NCBI GenBank assembly: GCA_039707655.1
Contig: CM077671.1
Span: 366,384,720 to 366,448,719 of the forward strand
Source of the DNA: Elymus sibiricus
Taxonomy: Eukaryota; Streptophyta; Magnoliopsida; Poales; Poaceae
Reading direction: 5' to 3'
DNA length: 64,000 nt
Shown here: positions 1 to 12,479 of the stretch, one piece after another
Layout of the letters: every line of letters begins with the position of its first letter
How positions within the stretch are numbered: position 1 is the first letter of the stretch
Translations under genes and position numbers: made by a program
The notes under the pieces: generated by a model
Told to the model about the DNA's origin: nothing
Databases searched by the model: none
Seen by the model: only the letters and a program-made list of their open reading frames with translations

Positions 1-870
1 ATATTTGTCACCAAAATACAACACTTAACATGGCAAAATTGCATTGGAACTTGTCTTTAATACAATGAAAACAAGCAGATGATAGTGGACTTGTGGATAC
101 ATGAGCATTCACAATCCTATTACTTGGCTACAGAAGATGCTTCTCTTGATAAGAATTCAGTGACATGTCACCAACAATGTTGTAATCAAAATTTACAAGA
201 AAGAACTAGTGCCTAAGGCAATGAGATGACAATGGTGAGCAAAACAATATGCAATGCAAAACTGTCCATAACAGCAACATGGCAATTTACAAACAACGTT
301 AAGATATGCTACAGTAACATAAAGTGCATATGCATGGCATGTGGCTGGAATATGCTAGATGTATAGTAATTCATCCAAAGGTTCAAGTTCAATAGTATCA
401 TGGATTAATTGCAATGAAGTCAACAAGATGCAAACATGCTGTTACAGATACAGACTTAGTGAAAATATGCAGTGTAGGCGCTGGCAGAACATTGACAAGC
501 AGTTTTGGCATGGATGTTCCACTAGGAAAACAAACTCCAAAGAGCAATAAAAAGATTTGCAACTATAGTAGACATGCCATAGTTTAAAATGTTCCATGGC
601 GCAAAAACATATGACGCATGTATCAATTACAAATGAACTCACAAGTTGCAACTTACTGTTAACATCAAACTGTTATATTAACATGGCATCTTTAGAGCAA
701 GTTTAGGTCATGCTAAAGTAGCTTTACAAGGCAACAAAAGGCATGGCATGAATGTACTAGTAAAGCATGGAAAAACATGTTTACTGATCATGTTAAGAAA
801 AGTTATAGATTAGTCGGAAACATCATGGAAACATGGCAAGTTTTAATTCTGTCAGTTTCAGACTTAGCAG
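1..870. other. AT-rich, CATGGCA-rich non-coding stretch
   Basis: No credible gene is visible; the longest reading frames here are short and compositionally random. The sequence is rich in short words such as CATGGCA and AACATGG. Similar words occur in the LTRs further right (around 3230 and 10265). Its position downstream, on the minus strand, of the TATA-like site at 1245-1252 would suit an intron or leader of a minus-strand CACTA gene whose remainder lies left of the window. That is inference from position only. Confidence 0.35.
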
Positions 871-879
871 ATTTCAACA

Positions 880-1257
880 AGCATGAAAACAGTACATACT
901 TGCATAATTGTAGGGATGGAAGAGGGAAGAAGGAGGGAGGAGAGGGGTGGACGGAGTACCTGGCCGGATGTGGAGCGGCGGCGTCGGGGAAGGGCAGGGG
1001 CGCGGGGAGCGCGCGGGGGACGGCGTCGGGGCAGGGGCGCGGCGACGACGACATCGGGGCAGGGCACGGCAACGGCGTCGGGGCAGGGCACGGCGAGGGG
1101 AGCGGGGGACGACATCGGGGCAGGGCTCGGGGAGGCGACGGCGAGGTCCGGCAGCTTGGCGGCGTCAAGGTGGTCGTCGGGGCCGTCGGGGGAGAGGAGG
1201 AGATCGAAGAAAGCAGATGGATTTGGAAATTTTGCTAAGTGCCGCTTATATACCCCA
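880..1257 (-). promoter_or_regulatory. GC-rich leader with TATA box, minus strand, CACTA-like
   Basis: On the minus strand a TATATAAG box (1245-1252) lies between the CCGGGACTAA hairpins (1258-1340) and a strongly GC-rich block (about 930-1200) made of repeated GGGGCAGGGC/GGCGTCGGGG words. This is the order expected at a CACTA end: subterminal repeats, promoter, first exon. Several overlapping frames are open because of the GC bias, and none has a recognisable domain. I read it as the promoter and leader of a minus-strand CACTA gene that runs out of the window. Confidence 0.4.
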
Positions 1258-1340
1258 CCCTTTAGTCCCGGTTGGTGGCTCCAACCGGGACTAAAGGCCC
1301 CCCTTTAGTCCCGGTTAGAGCCACCAACCGGGACTAAAGG
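1258..1340. repeat. CACTA subterminal hairpins (left of LARD insertion)
   Basis: Two adjacent near-perfect inverted repeats (1258-1297 and 1302-1340), each made of CTTTAGTCCCGGTT, a short loop and AACCGGGACTAAAG. The same hairpins continue at 12384-12465 on the other side of the LTR retrotransposon and at 19284-19573. Such CCGGGACTAA repeats are the subterminal transposase-binding type arrays of Triticeae CACTA elements. Confidence 0.75.
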
Positions 1341-1380
1341 TGAATTTCACCAGGTGAAAGGGCGGGAAGCCCAGGCCTTT

Positions 1381-4300
1381 TGTAACGCCCAAGATGCGAT
1401 CCTATACTTATTTTGGCACGTGGGCCTCGACAGGGATAGACGCGCATCTCGTCGTTTCGCAAGAATGGATATCATTACAAGTACATATAAAGAAGAGATG
1501 AGTATATGGAATTGGCTTACACTCACCACAAGCTACATCAATTTCACATCAATACAACAACATATCCAAACATCATACAGAAGAGCAGGGTCCGACTACG
1601 GACGAAAATAAACGATAAAATGACATCCACCCTTGCTATCCCAGGCTGCCGGCCTGGAACCCATCCTATGATCGATGAAGAAGAAGAAGAACTCCAAATC
1701 AAACAAGCATCGCGCTCACGTCAAATCATCGCATAACATGTACCTGCAACTGTTGTTGTAGTAATCTGTGAGCCACAGGGACTCAGCAATCTCATTTCCA
1801 AGGGTATCAAGACTATTAAAGCTTAATGGGTGAGGTTTGGTTAAGTGGTGAGGCTGCAGCAAGCACTAAGCATTATTTGAGTGGCTAACTTGCGAGTACA
1901 AGAATAAGGGGGGTGATCATCGTATAAACGGCGTGAACTAGTAATGATCATTAAGTGATCCTGGACACCTACTTACGGTCAAACATAACCCCACCGTGTT
2001 CTCTCTCAAATTAGAAAATCACGAGAAGAGACAGTCATGGTTATGCACACGGTTGGTGTATTTTATTTTTAGTTTACTTTAAGTTTGCTATGACCGGGTG
2101 TTAAACAAAGTTTCCAAGTTGCCACGTAACCGCGGGCACGGCTTTCCGAAAGATTTAACCCTGCAGGGATGCTCCAACTCATCCATCACAAACTAACCAC
2201 ACGCCGCGGGAATAACCTCGACCACGAATCCCGTGATTTCCTAGGAAATTCCATTGGAAACCTCAACCTCGAGATAGCCCAAAGTATCGGAATTCCTCGC
2301 ACAAGACGTTCGAGAAAGGTAAAACAAATCCAGCAAGGTCGCCTGGCGTGTCGATGATCCCGATAGGAGCCGCGTATCTCGTTCTCAGGACACGACGGAT
2401 TGTCCAAACTTCCAGTAGGCCAATCACAGAGTTGCCCCTGGCGGCCACTGGCGGTTGACAGGTTGAAGCAACACTCATGAGGACCATTGGCCCGGGTTGT
2501 TGATTAAAGATCCTCGGGTTAATTACTCCCTATGCAGGTTTATTAGTTATTAGGCAAATGTAGTACCAATGTTGGGCCTTGCCAGCCAAGTTTTATCCTA
2601 AAACGAAAATCAAGGGGGTCCCCATAACAACCCCGAGCATGTTAGGAGCGCAAAATATGGAACATAACACCGGTTCACAAGTAACTAGGGCAGCAAGAGT
2701 GGAACGAAACACCGAGCAAAAGGCCAAGCCTTCCACCTTTTACCAAGTATATATGTGCGTTAAATTAAATAGCAATAATATTGTGATATATCAAAATATC
2801 CATGTTGCACATGGAAAGAGCTTGCACCTGCAACTAGCAACGCTATAAGAAGGGCTGAGCAAGCGGTAACATAGCCAAACAATGGTTTGCTGGGATGTGG
2901 AGGGTTAGAGGCTTTTCATGGCATTTTGGGAGGCTTGACAAACAAGTGGTAGTTAACGAGACAGCGATAGAAACGAGACATCTAGCATGGCAATGATAGT
3001 AGTGGTATCCAAGGAAATGATCATCTTGCCTGAGATCCCGCTTGGAAGAAGAACGAATCCATGAAGAAGACGAGCCAACGTAGTCGAACGAATCCTCACA
3101 CTCCGAATGCTTTCGGAACTCTATCGAGAAGAAGCAATCCGGAAACACCAATCAACACATGATCAACACCACTACATATGCATGACATGATACGCAAACA
3201 AACATGATGCATGTCCGGTTTAATTATGCATGGCATGACAATCACAACAAACAAATACTACGCATTAAGTGAAGCTCAATGTCCAATGAATTGCATATTG
3301 ATGAAACTCCACATTCAAATTACTTAGTTCACTCTCGTTTAGGTACTCATCAATATTAAATGTTGTTTAACATGGATGGTCATGTCATAAGGTGAAGATG
3401 GAATTACGCAATTTTAAATGGAGAAGGAGAACATTCATATAACGAAATAATAACTCTCCATATTATGAGAAATGCGGTTAATGTTGTTTATCATGGCAAG
3501 AGGTGAAGCACACACAACTACAACATATAGGCATTTTAAATGAGCCCGGAACAACGAGTAACAATTCCGGAAAGTCCCCATGTGTAATTTTCGAATTTGC
3601 TACTGTTCTGCCTAGAACACAATTTTAGAGTTGTTAAACAGTAAAATAAATGCCACCATGTTATTCTACACATTTTTCTAGTCAAGTTACATATGTGGAA
3701 CATTTTTATCGGAGCTACGGTTTTGTAGTTATGAAACAAACCATTTTAGCATGGCAATTACGCAAATTACATGAAAACAGCAAGTTAGAAATTTAAAACA
3801 CATGTGAGAGTTGGATATTGTGAATCTACACAAAATTCTAAGCATTTTTCATATATAAACTATTTGCATATGAAGCACGGTTAATTATTTATTGTCATAT
3901 CAAATGCATGGCAGTTTTCTGTAATTATGAAAATCTCAAGAAATTAGCTAAATTCGCAGACTAAAAAAACGCTACGTGGGCTGAATCTGTAGCAACATGG
4001 GCTAGCATGGGACTGAGCGCAGGATAACAATTCAACGCACGCGGGCGTGGGATAGGGGCACTGGGTCGCGGCTCACCTCGCGGGCCTTGGCTCGTTCAGT
4101 GGAGAGGTGGTGCAGGCCGGGGCGGACTGGGCCAGGGGGGGCGCTGCTGAGCCACCCTGTCGGTGGCTCAGGCCAGCCCACGAGCGTCTAGGGCAGCGGG
4201 GCTCGCCCTCATCCCTGTCCTCCCGATCGATAACAGAGGAGGGAGGCAGCGGCTCCCGCGCAGCAAACAGGGCGCCGGCAGGGCGGTCTCTGGCGCGGAG

Positions 4301-5340
4301 GAGGCGACCCGGGGCGGCCAGCAACGGATCCGGCCGGACCTCGCTGGATCCGGGCCAGACATGGGCGGCCCGATGATGGCAGGCGACGGCGCGGCAGCGA
4401 CCTGCAGAACGAGGAGAGAGAGAGATTAGATGAGGGATAAGGAGAGGCACAGGGAAAGGGCTCGCCTGGGTCAGGTGCTCGCCGACGGCGGCACTCCGGC
4501 GGCACCGGCCGGTCGCAGCGGCGGGCAGGGACGAATAGGGCGCGAGGCAAGGCACCAGGAGGAGCCGTGCTCTGGAGAAACTCGGGCGCGGCGGCGGGGT
4601 TTGGTCCGATCCGGGCCCAGGGCGGGCCAGATCCAGGCTTCGACGGGCCCTGCGGCTGGAGGAGAGAGGAGGTGGGAGGTGGCGGCGCTGAGTGGTGGGA
4701 GGCGGCGCGAATATCGGGGCAGGGGGTTAGGGTTGCCTGATTTGGACGCCTAGGGGTCTATTTATAGCAAATGGGGCTAGGGTTAGCAGTTTTGCCCGTT
4801 TTCGGACCGTAGGATCTCGATCCGACGGTCCAGAAGCGGAGGGGGGCTAGGTGGGCTGCGGTGGCTGTGTAGAAGGGGTGTGGGCTGAGAAGAGAGGGAG
4901 GTTGGTGGCCCGTGGCATGTTTTTTAAAACACCGAAAACGTCCGATAATAAACCGATGACGGTGCCGCTACGGTCGACCGTTCGGGTATCAAACGACCTC
5001 TGATTGCGACGACATTTGGCAGGCGGCCTACCTACAATAAAACAAGACCGCACGCCAACTTTCGACCCAATCCGAGAATAATTTTCGTACACTTTTAAAA
5101 ACAATATTTTCTCGATGTCGCGGGCGCGTGCATGTGTGGTTGGTCTCAAAACGGGCGTCGATGAGAACAGAGAGAACCGGCAACTACGAACGGATGCAAA
5201 TTTAAAAAAATGACAACGAAGTGTCGATGCTATGCAGATGATGCGAATGATGCGATGATGAATGCGACCGCCAAACAAGTCACACGATGACAGAGGAATA
5301 AAACGGGAATCTTCTGGAGCGTCGGTCCCGGGCTGTTACA
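1381..5340 (-). repeat. 3' LTR of the LARD element
   Basis: A 3,960-bp repeat matching 8419-12383 along its whole length with scattered substitutions and small indels. In element orientation it begins TGTAACAGCCC at 5340 and ends GGGCGTTACA at 1381. The first 575 bases are U3, ending in a TATA box (4758-4767). Then come a GC-rich block (about 4060-4720) and a long AT-rich R/U5 part. A minus-strand frame of 160 codons lies in the GC-rich block (4073-4555), but it is not kept intact in the other LTR. Confidence 0.88.
4758..4767 (-). promoter_or_regulatory. TATA box in LARD 3' LTR
   Basis: Minus-strand CTATAAATAG, about 573 bases from the LTR start and 40-60 bases upstream of the GC-rich block. 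The counterpart in the other LTR is at 11797-11806. In this downstream copy any transcript would run out of the element into the CACTA DNA at 1-1380. Confidence 0.6.
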
Positions 5341-5355
5341 ACTCTCCTCCACTAA
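5341..5355 (-). other. polypurine tract of the LARD element
   Basis: On the minus strand the bases immediately before the 3' LTR read TTAGTGGAGGAGAGT, a purine-rich tract directly abutting the LTR start. This is the expected plus-strand priming site and fixes the element's orientation together with the primer-binding site. Confidence 0.75.
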
Positions 5356-8300
5356 CAAGAGATCTCGACCCGAGATCTTAGAATGAGAAGGGGAAGAGGA
5401 AGACGAAAAGAAGAGGTAAAGCTTAGTTGCTTCTTTGACAAATGTGCGAAACCAAGAGATGAAGGATGATATGAGGAACAAGCAAGAATTCACATGAAAT
5501 TTGGGCAGCACTTCGGTAGACAAGAGAGGCAAAACTTGATAAGAAGAAAGCACTTGAGAACATGGCACAACACTCCGGTTAGATGGATAAGCGAGGAAAG
5601 AACATGATCTTGACAAATGAGATGATGGGATGAATAGAGCAACATCACAATGCCTCCGGAACAAAAGAATGATGCTAGATCATTGGAGAGAAAGGAACGG
5701 AGAAGAAAATGACAACTTCTACCATAAACAAATTTGAAAAAACAGCCTTACAAAGAAGGATTGCACGGAGTTGTTGAAAATCAACAACGAAAAGAACAAG
5801 CTTGTTGTGGGCTTATGGAAAACATCCCAAAATTATGAGCTTACAACCGCCACAAACAGAAACAATTGATTGCTTGGGAGCAACAAGACATGCAAACTTC
5901 TTACACCAAGAGGAGGAGAAAACTTGGATCATGATAAGCACCGCGATAGAAAGAATCCTTAGGAAACGTTTTAGGTGAAATCCAATCCAAGGTAACTCCA
6001 AAGAAGCGAAATGGGTTTAGATATCTCATTCTTGACAATTCCCTTCAAAACTCCTCATGACTCAAGAATGATATAGCACCATCTCAAAGGATAAGAGAGA
6101 ATGAATTGCACTTTGAAATACAAGATGCAGAATACTTGAGCTCCTCCAACAAGAATATTGACGAAAACTTCAAGAAAGAATGAATCCTTAATGAACCACC
6201 ATGAAGAACCTCCGGGAAGAACTCCGGAATGAAAGGATGATAACAAAGAATAGAAGGTTGCACAAGAACAACATAGAAGCCTTGCAAAGATTTAGATGAA
6301 GCTTCGCGATGAGATACTTGAGAAAAAACATGGAACTCCGGAAAAGAAAAGATGAACAACTTAACATCAAGAATTTGATATCATGAACAACTCCGGAAGA
6401 AGGATTGAAATCACCTTGATGAACCAGAAGAAGAATTATGTTATGCTTATCCTTCATCAAGTTAAATTGATGACAAGCAACGGATTATGCATACTACTTA
6501 TTCTTCTTGAGAATGAATTGAGAGAGATTGGGCACAAACTTGAAGAAGTCTTCAACAAAACACCGGTGAGAATTTGGAACGAATAAGAATTATTTTAATG
6601 ACTTGAACGAAGTGCCGGAATAATTGAGATATGAATGAAGAGATAACAATTGGGAAGAATTTGAGAATGAATGCTGAAAGCCGAGAACGAAGAATTCTTC
6701 CGAAATGATGGCCTCGAAGGATCGAGAAACGAACACAACTCTGAAATGCTCCGGATAAATATGGAAAGAATCACTCATGATCGAAAACAATTTAAGAGGA
6801 TCACAACAAGCTGACAAGACAAGCTTTCAGAAGAACGGACAAAGATTTAAGAGAAACTCTCCTTCGGTCTTCAACGCTGAGAATGATGACGAGAAACCGC
6901 ACCATGAATTATTGAGACACTCCAGAACAATGAATGAGGAAAGGTTGAGCCAATGATGAAATAATTTGAAGCAATCTTGGGAAAGCAATATGACTGATGA
7001 GAATCATTCTTACTTCATATTTGAAAAGAACTTGAGGACATCTCCGGAAAAGATTAGAAGTGTCAGGTAAGATCCTGGGAAAAACCTGTGGGTTATGAGT
7101 CCACTCAAAGAAAACACTGTTGAAATGATTGCTTAGAAGGAGATATTGCACCGGTACAAATTAAGAACTTGATGAGGATGAGAACCTCGAAACACTTAAG
7201 AGGATTTGAACGATAACACAAATCTTCTCAGATATCTTCAGCACTCCGGATAGAATAGAGAGATACGAACTACTAGAGAGGCTTGGATAAGAACTCCCAT
7301 ATGAAAACATTTAACGAATGAAAAGAATATAATGAACACCGAAAGCTTGAATTGAATCCACCGGGGAAGAAAATGGAGATGAAGAATGATGAACTTAGCA
7401 CTTGAGCATCTTCACCACGAATCACCGGATACATCACAGAAGAGAAGATAGCGGAAGCATCACATGAATAGAAATGGCACATGAATGAGAATTTAATTGT
7501 TGAAGAAAAAGGGCGGGAGGGTGGGAAAACAAAGAAAACTTGAGACAAATGAGACGAACTCCAAAAAGGAATATGAGGATTGATCTTGCAAATATTGGGG
7601 AGGAATGAATTATCTTGATGAGAAACACACCGGTTAGGAAAGATATGAAACCACCACTTGACATCGAAGCAACTTGAATTACCATACTCCAAAACAAAAC
7701 AAGGGTGTAGCTTGAGAATTAAGCCGGAAACAAATACATAACCCATTTGCATTTGTTGGAAGGATAATCCTAGGTAACTACTTGAATTCCCACCTAAGAA
7801 CTCCCGAAATCTTTCTGGTTATGCAATCTGGTCCAACGGATACACGGATAAATTACTGAATAAACACTCAACTCCTAGCAATAATACTACCCACCTTGTA
7901 TCACATCCGTCAACACACAACCATAGAAACCTCGGAAACTCATCTACCTTAAACCCTCGTAATCACAACGATACTAAAGATGGCAGTACATGTGATCCCG
8001 CTCCCTAGTACTGGGTGCTGCCACACTATTCGCACCACGAATAGTATTGAAGTAATTTCGAACATCCGCGTCCCGAGATACTAAGGAAACTGAACGATAG
8101 CAATGTGTCAAGAACCCCTTGGAGCTCAACTCCCCGGGTCCAATCCATACGTACGGGAGGCACCAAGAACAGAGTTCCGGTCACATCGACATCATAGAGG
8201 TTCCAAAATACCCGCGTGATCCTAAAAAAATTGAGTGAGAAGAGGGGAAGAATTAAAATTCCTACGTCAGGATTCTTCACCAGAGCATAGAAGAGGAGTA

Positions 8301-8403
8301 AAAAGAATCCTACTCTCCGATATATAACTATACTCAAGATAGTTTTTACTAGACTCGACTCGGCCAAGTTCGATCAATCAAGGGGGCTCCTAGGTCGGTA
8401 CAG
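5356..8403 (-). other. non-coding internal domain of the LARD element
   Basis: About 3.05 kb, A/G-rich on the plus strand, with many ACTCCGGA and CTTGAGAA-like words. No frame longer than about 160 codons exists, and none of the translated pieces shows a zinc knuckle, DTG, DDE or YVDD motif. The domain therefore appears non-coding. A degenerate trace of ancestral coding sequence cannot be excluded without a profile search. Confidence 0.7.
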
Positions 8404-8415
8404 GCTCTGATACCA
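8404..8415 (-). other. primer-binding site (tRNA-iMet type), LARD
   Basis: The minus strand reads TGGTATCAGAGC three bases after the end of the 5' LTR. It is complementary to the 3' end of initiator methionine tRNA, the usual primer of plant LTR retrotransposons. All twelve bases match the site in the Angela element at 24646-24657. Confidence 0.85.
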
Positions 8416-8418
8416 ACT

Positions 8419-11400
8419 TGTACCGCCAAAGATGCGATCCTATCCTTATTTTGGCACGAGGGCCTCGACAGGGATAGAAGCGCATCTCGTCGTTTCGCAA
8501 GAATGGATATCATTACAAGTACATGTAAAGAAGAGATGGGTATATGGAATTGGCTTACACTCGCCACAAGCTACGTTAATTTCACATCAATATAACAACA
8601 TATCCAAACATCATACAGAAGAGCAGGGTCCGACTACGGACGAAAACAAACGATAAAATGACATCCACCCTTGCTATCCCAGGCTGCCGGCCTAGAACCC
8701 ATCCTATGATCGATGAAGAAGAAGAACTCCAAATCAAACAAGCATCGCGCTCACGTCAAATCATCGCATAACCTGTACCTGCAACTGTTGTTGTAGTAAT
8801 CTGTGAGCCACGGGTACTCAGCAATCTCATTTCCAAGGGTATCAAGACTATTAAAGCTTAATGGGTGAGGTTTGGTTAAGTGGTGAGGCTGCAGCAAGCA
8901 CTAAGCATTATTTGAGTGGCTAACTAACGAGTACAAGAATAAGGGGGGTGATCGTCGTATAAATTGACGTGAACTAGTAATGATCACTAAGTGATCCTGG
9001 AGACCTACTTACGATCAAACATAACCCCATCCGTGTTCTCTCTCAGATTAGAAATTCACGAGAATAGACAGTCATGGTTACGCACACGGTTGGTTTATTT
9101 TATTTTTAGTTTACTTTAAGTTTGCTATGACCGGGTGTTAAACAAAGTTTCCAAGTTGCCACGTAACCGCCGGCACGGCTTTCCGAAAGATTTAACCCTG
9201 CAGGGGTGCTCCAACTCATCCATCACAAACTAACCACACGCCGCGGGAATAACCTCGACCACGAATCCCATGATTTCCTAGGAAATTCCATTGGAAAACC
9301 TCAACCTCGAGATAGCCCAAAGTATCAGAATTTCTCGCACAAGACGTTCGAGAAAGGTAAAACAAATCCAGCAAGGCCGCCCGGCGTGTTGACGATCCCG
9401 ATAGGAGCCGCGTATCTCGTTCTCAGGACACGACGGATTGTCCAAACTTCCGGTAGGCCAATCACAGAGTTGCCCCTGGCAGCCACCGGCGGTTGACAAG
9501 TTGGACCAACACTCATGAGGAGCACTGGCCCGGGTTGTTGATTAAAGATCCTCGGGTTAATTACTCCCTATGCAGGTTTATTAGTTATTAGGCAAATGTA
9601 GTACCAATGTTGGCCCTTGCCAGACAAGTTTTATCCTAAAACGAAAATCAAGGGGGTCCCCATAACAACCCCGAGCATGTTAGGAGCGCAAAATATGGAA
9701 CATAACACCGGTTCACAAGTAACTAGGGCGTCAAGAGTGGAACAAAACACCGAGCAAAAGGCCAAGCCTTCCACTTTTTACCAAGTATATATGTGCATTA
9801 AATTAAATAGCAATAATATTGTGATATATCAAAATATCCATGTTGCACATGGAAAGAGCTTGCACCTGCAACTAGAAACGCTATAAGAAGGGCTGAGCAA
9901 GCGGTAACATAGCCAAACAATGGTTTGCTGGGATGTGGAGGGTTAGAGGCTTTTCATGGCATTTTGGGAGGCTTGACAAACAAGTGGTAGGTAACGAGAC
10001 AGCGATAGAAACGAGACATCTAGCATGGCAATGATAGTAGTGGTATCCAAGGAAATGATCATCTTGCTTGAGATCCCGCTTGGAAGAAGAACGAATCCAT
10101 GAAGAAGACGAGCCAACGTAGTCGAACGAATCCTCACACTCCGAACGCTTTCGGCACTCTATCGAGAAGAAGCAATCCGGAAACACCAATCAACACATGA
10201 TCAACACCACTACATATGCATGACATGATACGCAAACAAACATGATGCATGTCCGGTTTAATTATGCAAGGCATGGCAATCACAACAAACAAATACTACA
10301 CATTAAGTGAAGCTCAATATGCAATGAATTGCATATTGACGAAACTCCACATTCAAATTACTTAGTTCACTCTCGTTTAGGTACTCATCAATATTAAATG
10401 TTGTTTAACATGGATGGTCATGGCATAAGGTGAAGATGGAATTACGCAATTTTAAATGGAGAAGGAGAACATTCATATAATGAAATAATAACTCTCCATA
10501 TTATGAGAAATGCGGTTAATGTTGTTTATCATGGCAAGAGGTGAAGCACACACAACTACAACATATAGGCATTTTAAATGAGGCTGGAACAACGAATAAC
10601 AATTCCGGAAAGTCCCCATGTGTAATTTTCAAATTTGCTACTGTTCTGCCTAGAACACAATTTTAGAGTTGTTAAACAGAAAAATAAATGCCACCATGTT
10701 ATTCTACACATTTTTCTAGTCAAGTTACATATGTGGAACATTTTTATCGGAGCTACGGTTTTGTAGTTATGAAACAAACCATTTTAGCATTGCAATTACG
10801 CAAATTACGTGAAAACAGCAAGTTAGACATTTAAAACACATGTGAGAGTTGGATATTGTAAATCTACACAAAATTCTAAGCATTTTTCATATATAAAGTA
10901 ATTGCATATGAAGCACGGTTAATTATTTATTGTCATATCAAATGCATGGCAGTTTTCTGTAATTATGAAAATCTCAGGAAATTAGCTAAATTCGCAGACT
11001 AAAAAAACACTACGTGGGCTGAATCTATAGCAACATGGGCTAGCATGGGACTGAGCGCGGGATAACAATTCAACGCACGCGGGCGTGGGATAGGGGCACT
11101 GGGTCACGGCTCACCTCGCGGGCCTTGGCCCGTTCGGTAGAGAGGTGGTGCAGGCCGGGGCGGACTGGGCCAGGGGGGCGCTGCTGGGCCACGGCTTGCG
11201 ATGGCTCGGGCCAACCCACGAGCGTCTAGGGCAGCGGGGCTCGCCCTTGTCCCTGTCCTCCCGATCGAGAACAGAGGAGGGAGGTGGCGGCTCCTGCGCA
11301 GCAAAAAGGGCACCGGTGGGGCGGTCTCCGGCGCGGAGGAGGCGACCCAAGGCGGCTAGGAACGGATCCGGTCGGACCTCGCCGGATTCAGGACGGACAT

Positions 11401-12383
11401 GGGCGGCGTGACGATGGCAGGCGGCGGCGCGGCAGCGACCTGCAGAACGAGGAGAAAGAGAGATTAGATGAGGGAGAAGGAGAGGCACAGGGAAGGGCTC
11501 GCCTGGGTCGGGTGCTCGCCGACGGCGGCACTCCGGCGGCAACAGACGGTCGCAGCGGCGGGCAGGGACGAATAGGGCGCGGGGCAAGGCACTGGGAGGA
11601 GCCGGGCTCCGGAGGAACTCGGGCACGGCGGCAGGGTTCGGTCCGATCCGGGCCCGGGACGGGCCAGATCCGGGCTTTGACGGGCCCTGTCGGCTGGAGG
11701 AGAGAGGAGGTGGGAGGTGGCGGCGCTGAGTGGTGGGAGGCGGCGCGGATTTCGAGGCAGGGGGTTAGGGTTGCCTGATTTGGACGCCTAGGGGTCTATT
11801 TATAGCAAATGGGGCTAGGGTTAGCAGTTTTGCCCGTTTTCGAACCGTAGGATCTCGATCCGACGGTCCGGAAGTGGAGGGGGGGCTAGTTGGGCTGCGG
11901 TGGCTGTGTAGAAGGGGTGTGGGCTGAGAAGAGAGGGAGGTTGGTGGCCCGTGGCATGATTTTTAAAACCCCGAAAATGTCCGATAATAAACCGATGACG
12001 GTGCCGCTACGGTCGACCGTTCGGGTATCAAACGACCTCTGATTGCGACGAAATTTGGCAGGCGGCCAACCTACAATAAAACAAGACCGCACGCCAACTT
12101 TCAACCCAATCCGAGAATAATTTTCATACACTTTTAAAAACAATATGTTCTCGATGCCGCGGGCACGTGCGTGTGTGGTTGGTCTCGAAACGGGCGTCGA
12201 CGAGAACAGAGAGAACTGGCAACTACGAACGGATGCAAGTTTTGAAAAAAAAACGACAACAAAGTGCCGATGCTATGCAGATGATGCGAATGCTGTGATG
12301 ATGAATGTGATAGACAAACAAGTCACACGATGACAGCGGAATAAAACGGGAATCTTCTGGAGCGTCGGTCCCGGGCTGTTACA
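8419..12383 (-). repeat. 5' LTR of the LARD element
   Basis: A 3,965-bp repeat, the upstream LTR in the minus-strand sense. U3 runs from 12383 to the TATA box at 11797-11806. Downstream is a GC-rich block (about 11100-11780) with a 171-codon minus-strand frame (11111-11626) that partly parallels the one in the other LTR. The remaining 2.7 kb to 8419 is AT-rich and non-coding. Its outer end abuts the CCTTT target duplication. Confidence 0.88.
11797..11806 (-). promoter_or_regulatory. TATA box in LARD 5' LTR (genomic RNA promoter)
   Basis: Minus-strand CTATAAATAG about 577 bases inside the LTR, at the same offset as in the 3' LTR. Transcription from here would give a genomic RNA starting with a long GC-rich leader. 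About 85% of the LTR would then be R plus U5. Confidence 0.6.
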
Positions 12384-12465
12384 CCTTTAGTCCCGGTTGG
12401 TGGTTTGGACCGGGACTAAAGGGGGGCCTTTAGTCCCGGTTGGAGCCACCAACCGGGACTAAACG
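12384..12465. repeat. CACTA subterminal hairpins (right of LARD insertion)
   Basis: Two inverted repeats of the TTTAGTCCCGGTT / AACCGGGACTAAA type (12384-12424 and 12427-12465), continuing the block at 1258-1340 that the LARD element split. The first five bases are the right-hand CCTTT target duplication. Confidence 0.75.
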
Positions 12466-12479
12466 CATGTTCCTGGCAC

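Larger units (their letters stand above)
1381..12383 (-). mobile_element. LARD-type non-autonomous LTR retrotransposon
   Basis: Two long direct repeats (1381-5340 and 8419-12383) start TGTA and end TTACA, and are flanked by a perfect 5-bp duplication CCTTT (1376-1380 and 12384-12388). Removing the element and one duplication restores an uninterrupted CTTTAGTCCCGG CACTA hairpin. A tRNA-iMet type primer-binding site beside the right repeat and a purine tract beside the left one show that the element reads on the minus strand. The 3.08-kb internal domain has no gag, protease, integrase or reverse transcriptase. LTRs near 4 kb around a non-coding domain of about 3 kb match the LARD class described from barley and relatives. 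It must have been mobilised by enzymes of another element. The LTRs differ by a few percent by eye, so the insertion is fairly young. Confidence 0.88.

Noticed and set aside
883..1308. Overlapping 115-153 codon frames on both strands
   Set aside because: They arise from GC-rich simple repeats (GGGGCAGGGC words), overlap one another on both strands and show no domain.
1258..1340. microRNA-precursor-like hairpins
   Set aside because: The stem-loops look like precursors but are CACTA subterminal repeats present in many copies; transposon hairpins are the simpler reading.
11284..11778. 164-codon plus-strand frame in the LARD LTR
   Set aside because: It is antisense to the element, composition-driven, and the other LTR has a different frame layout in the same place.
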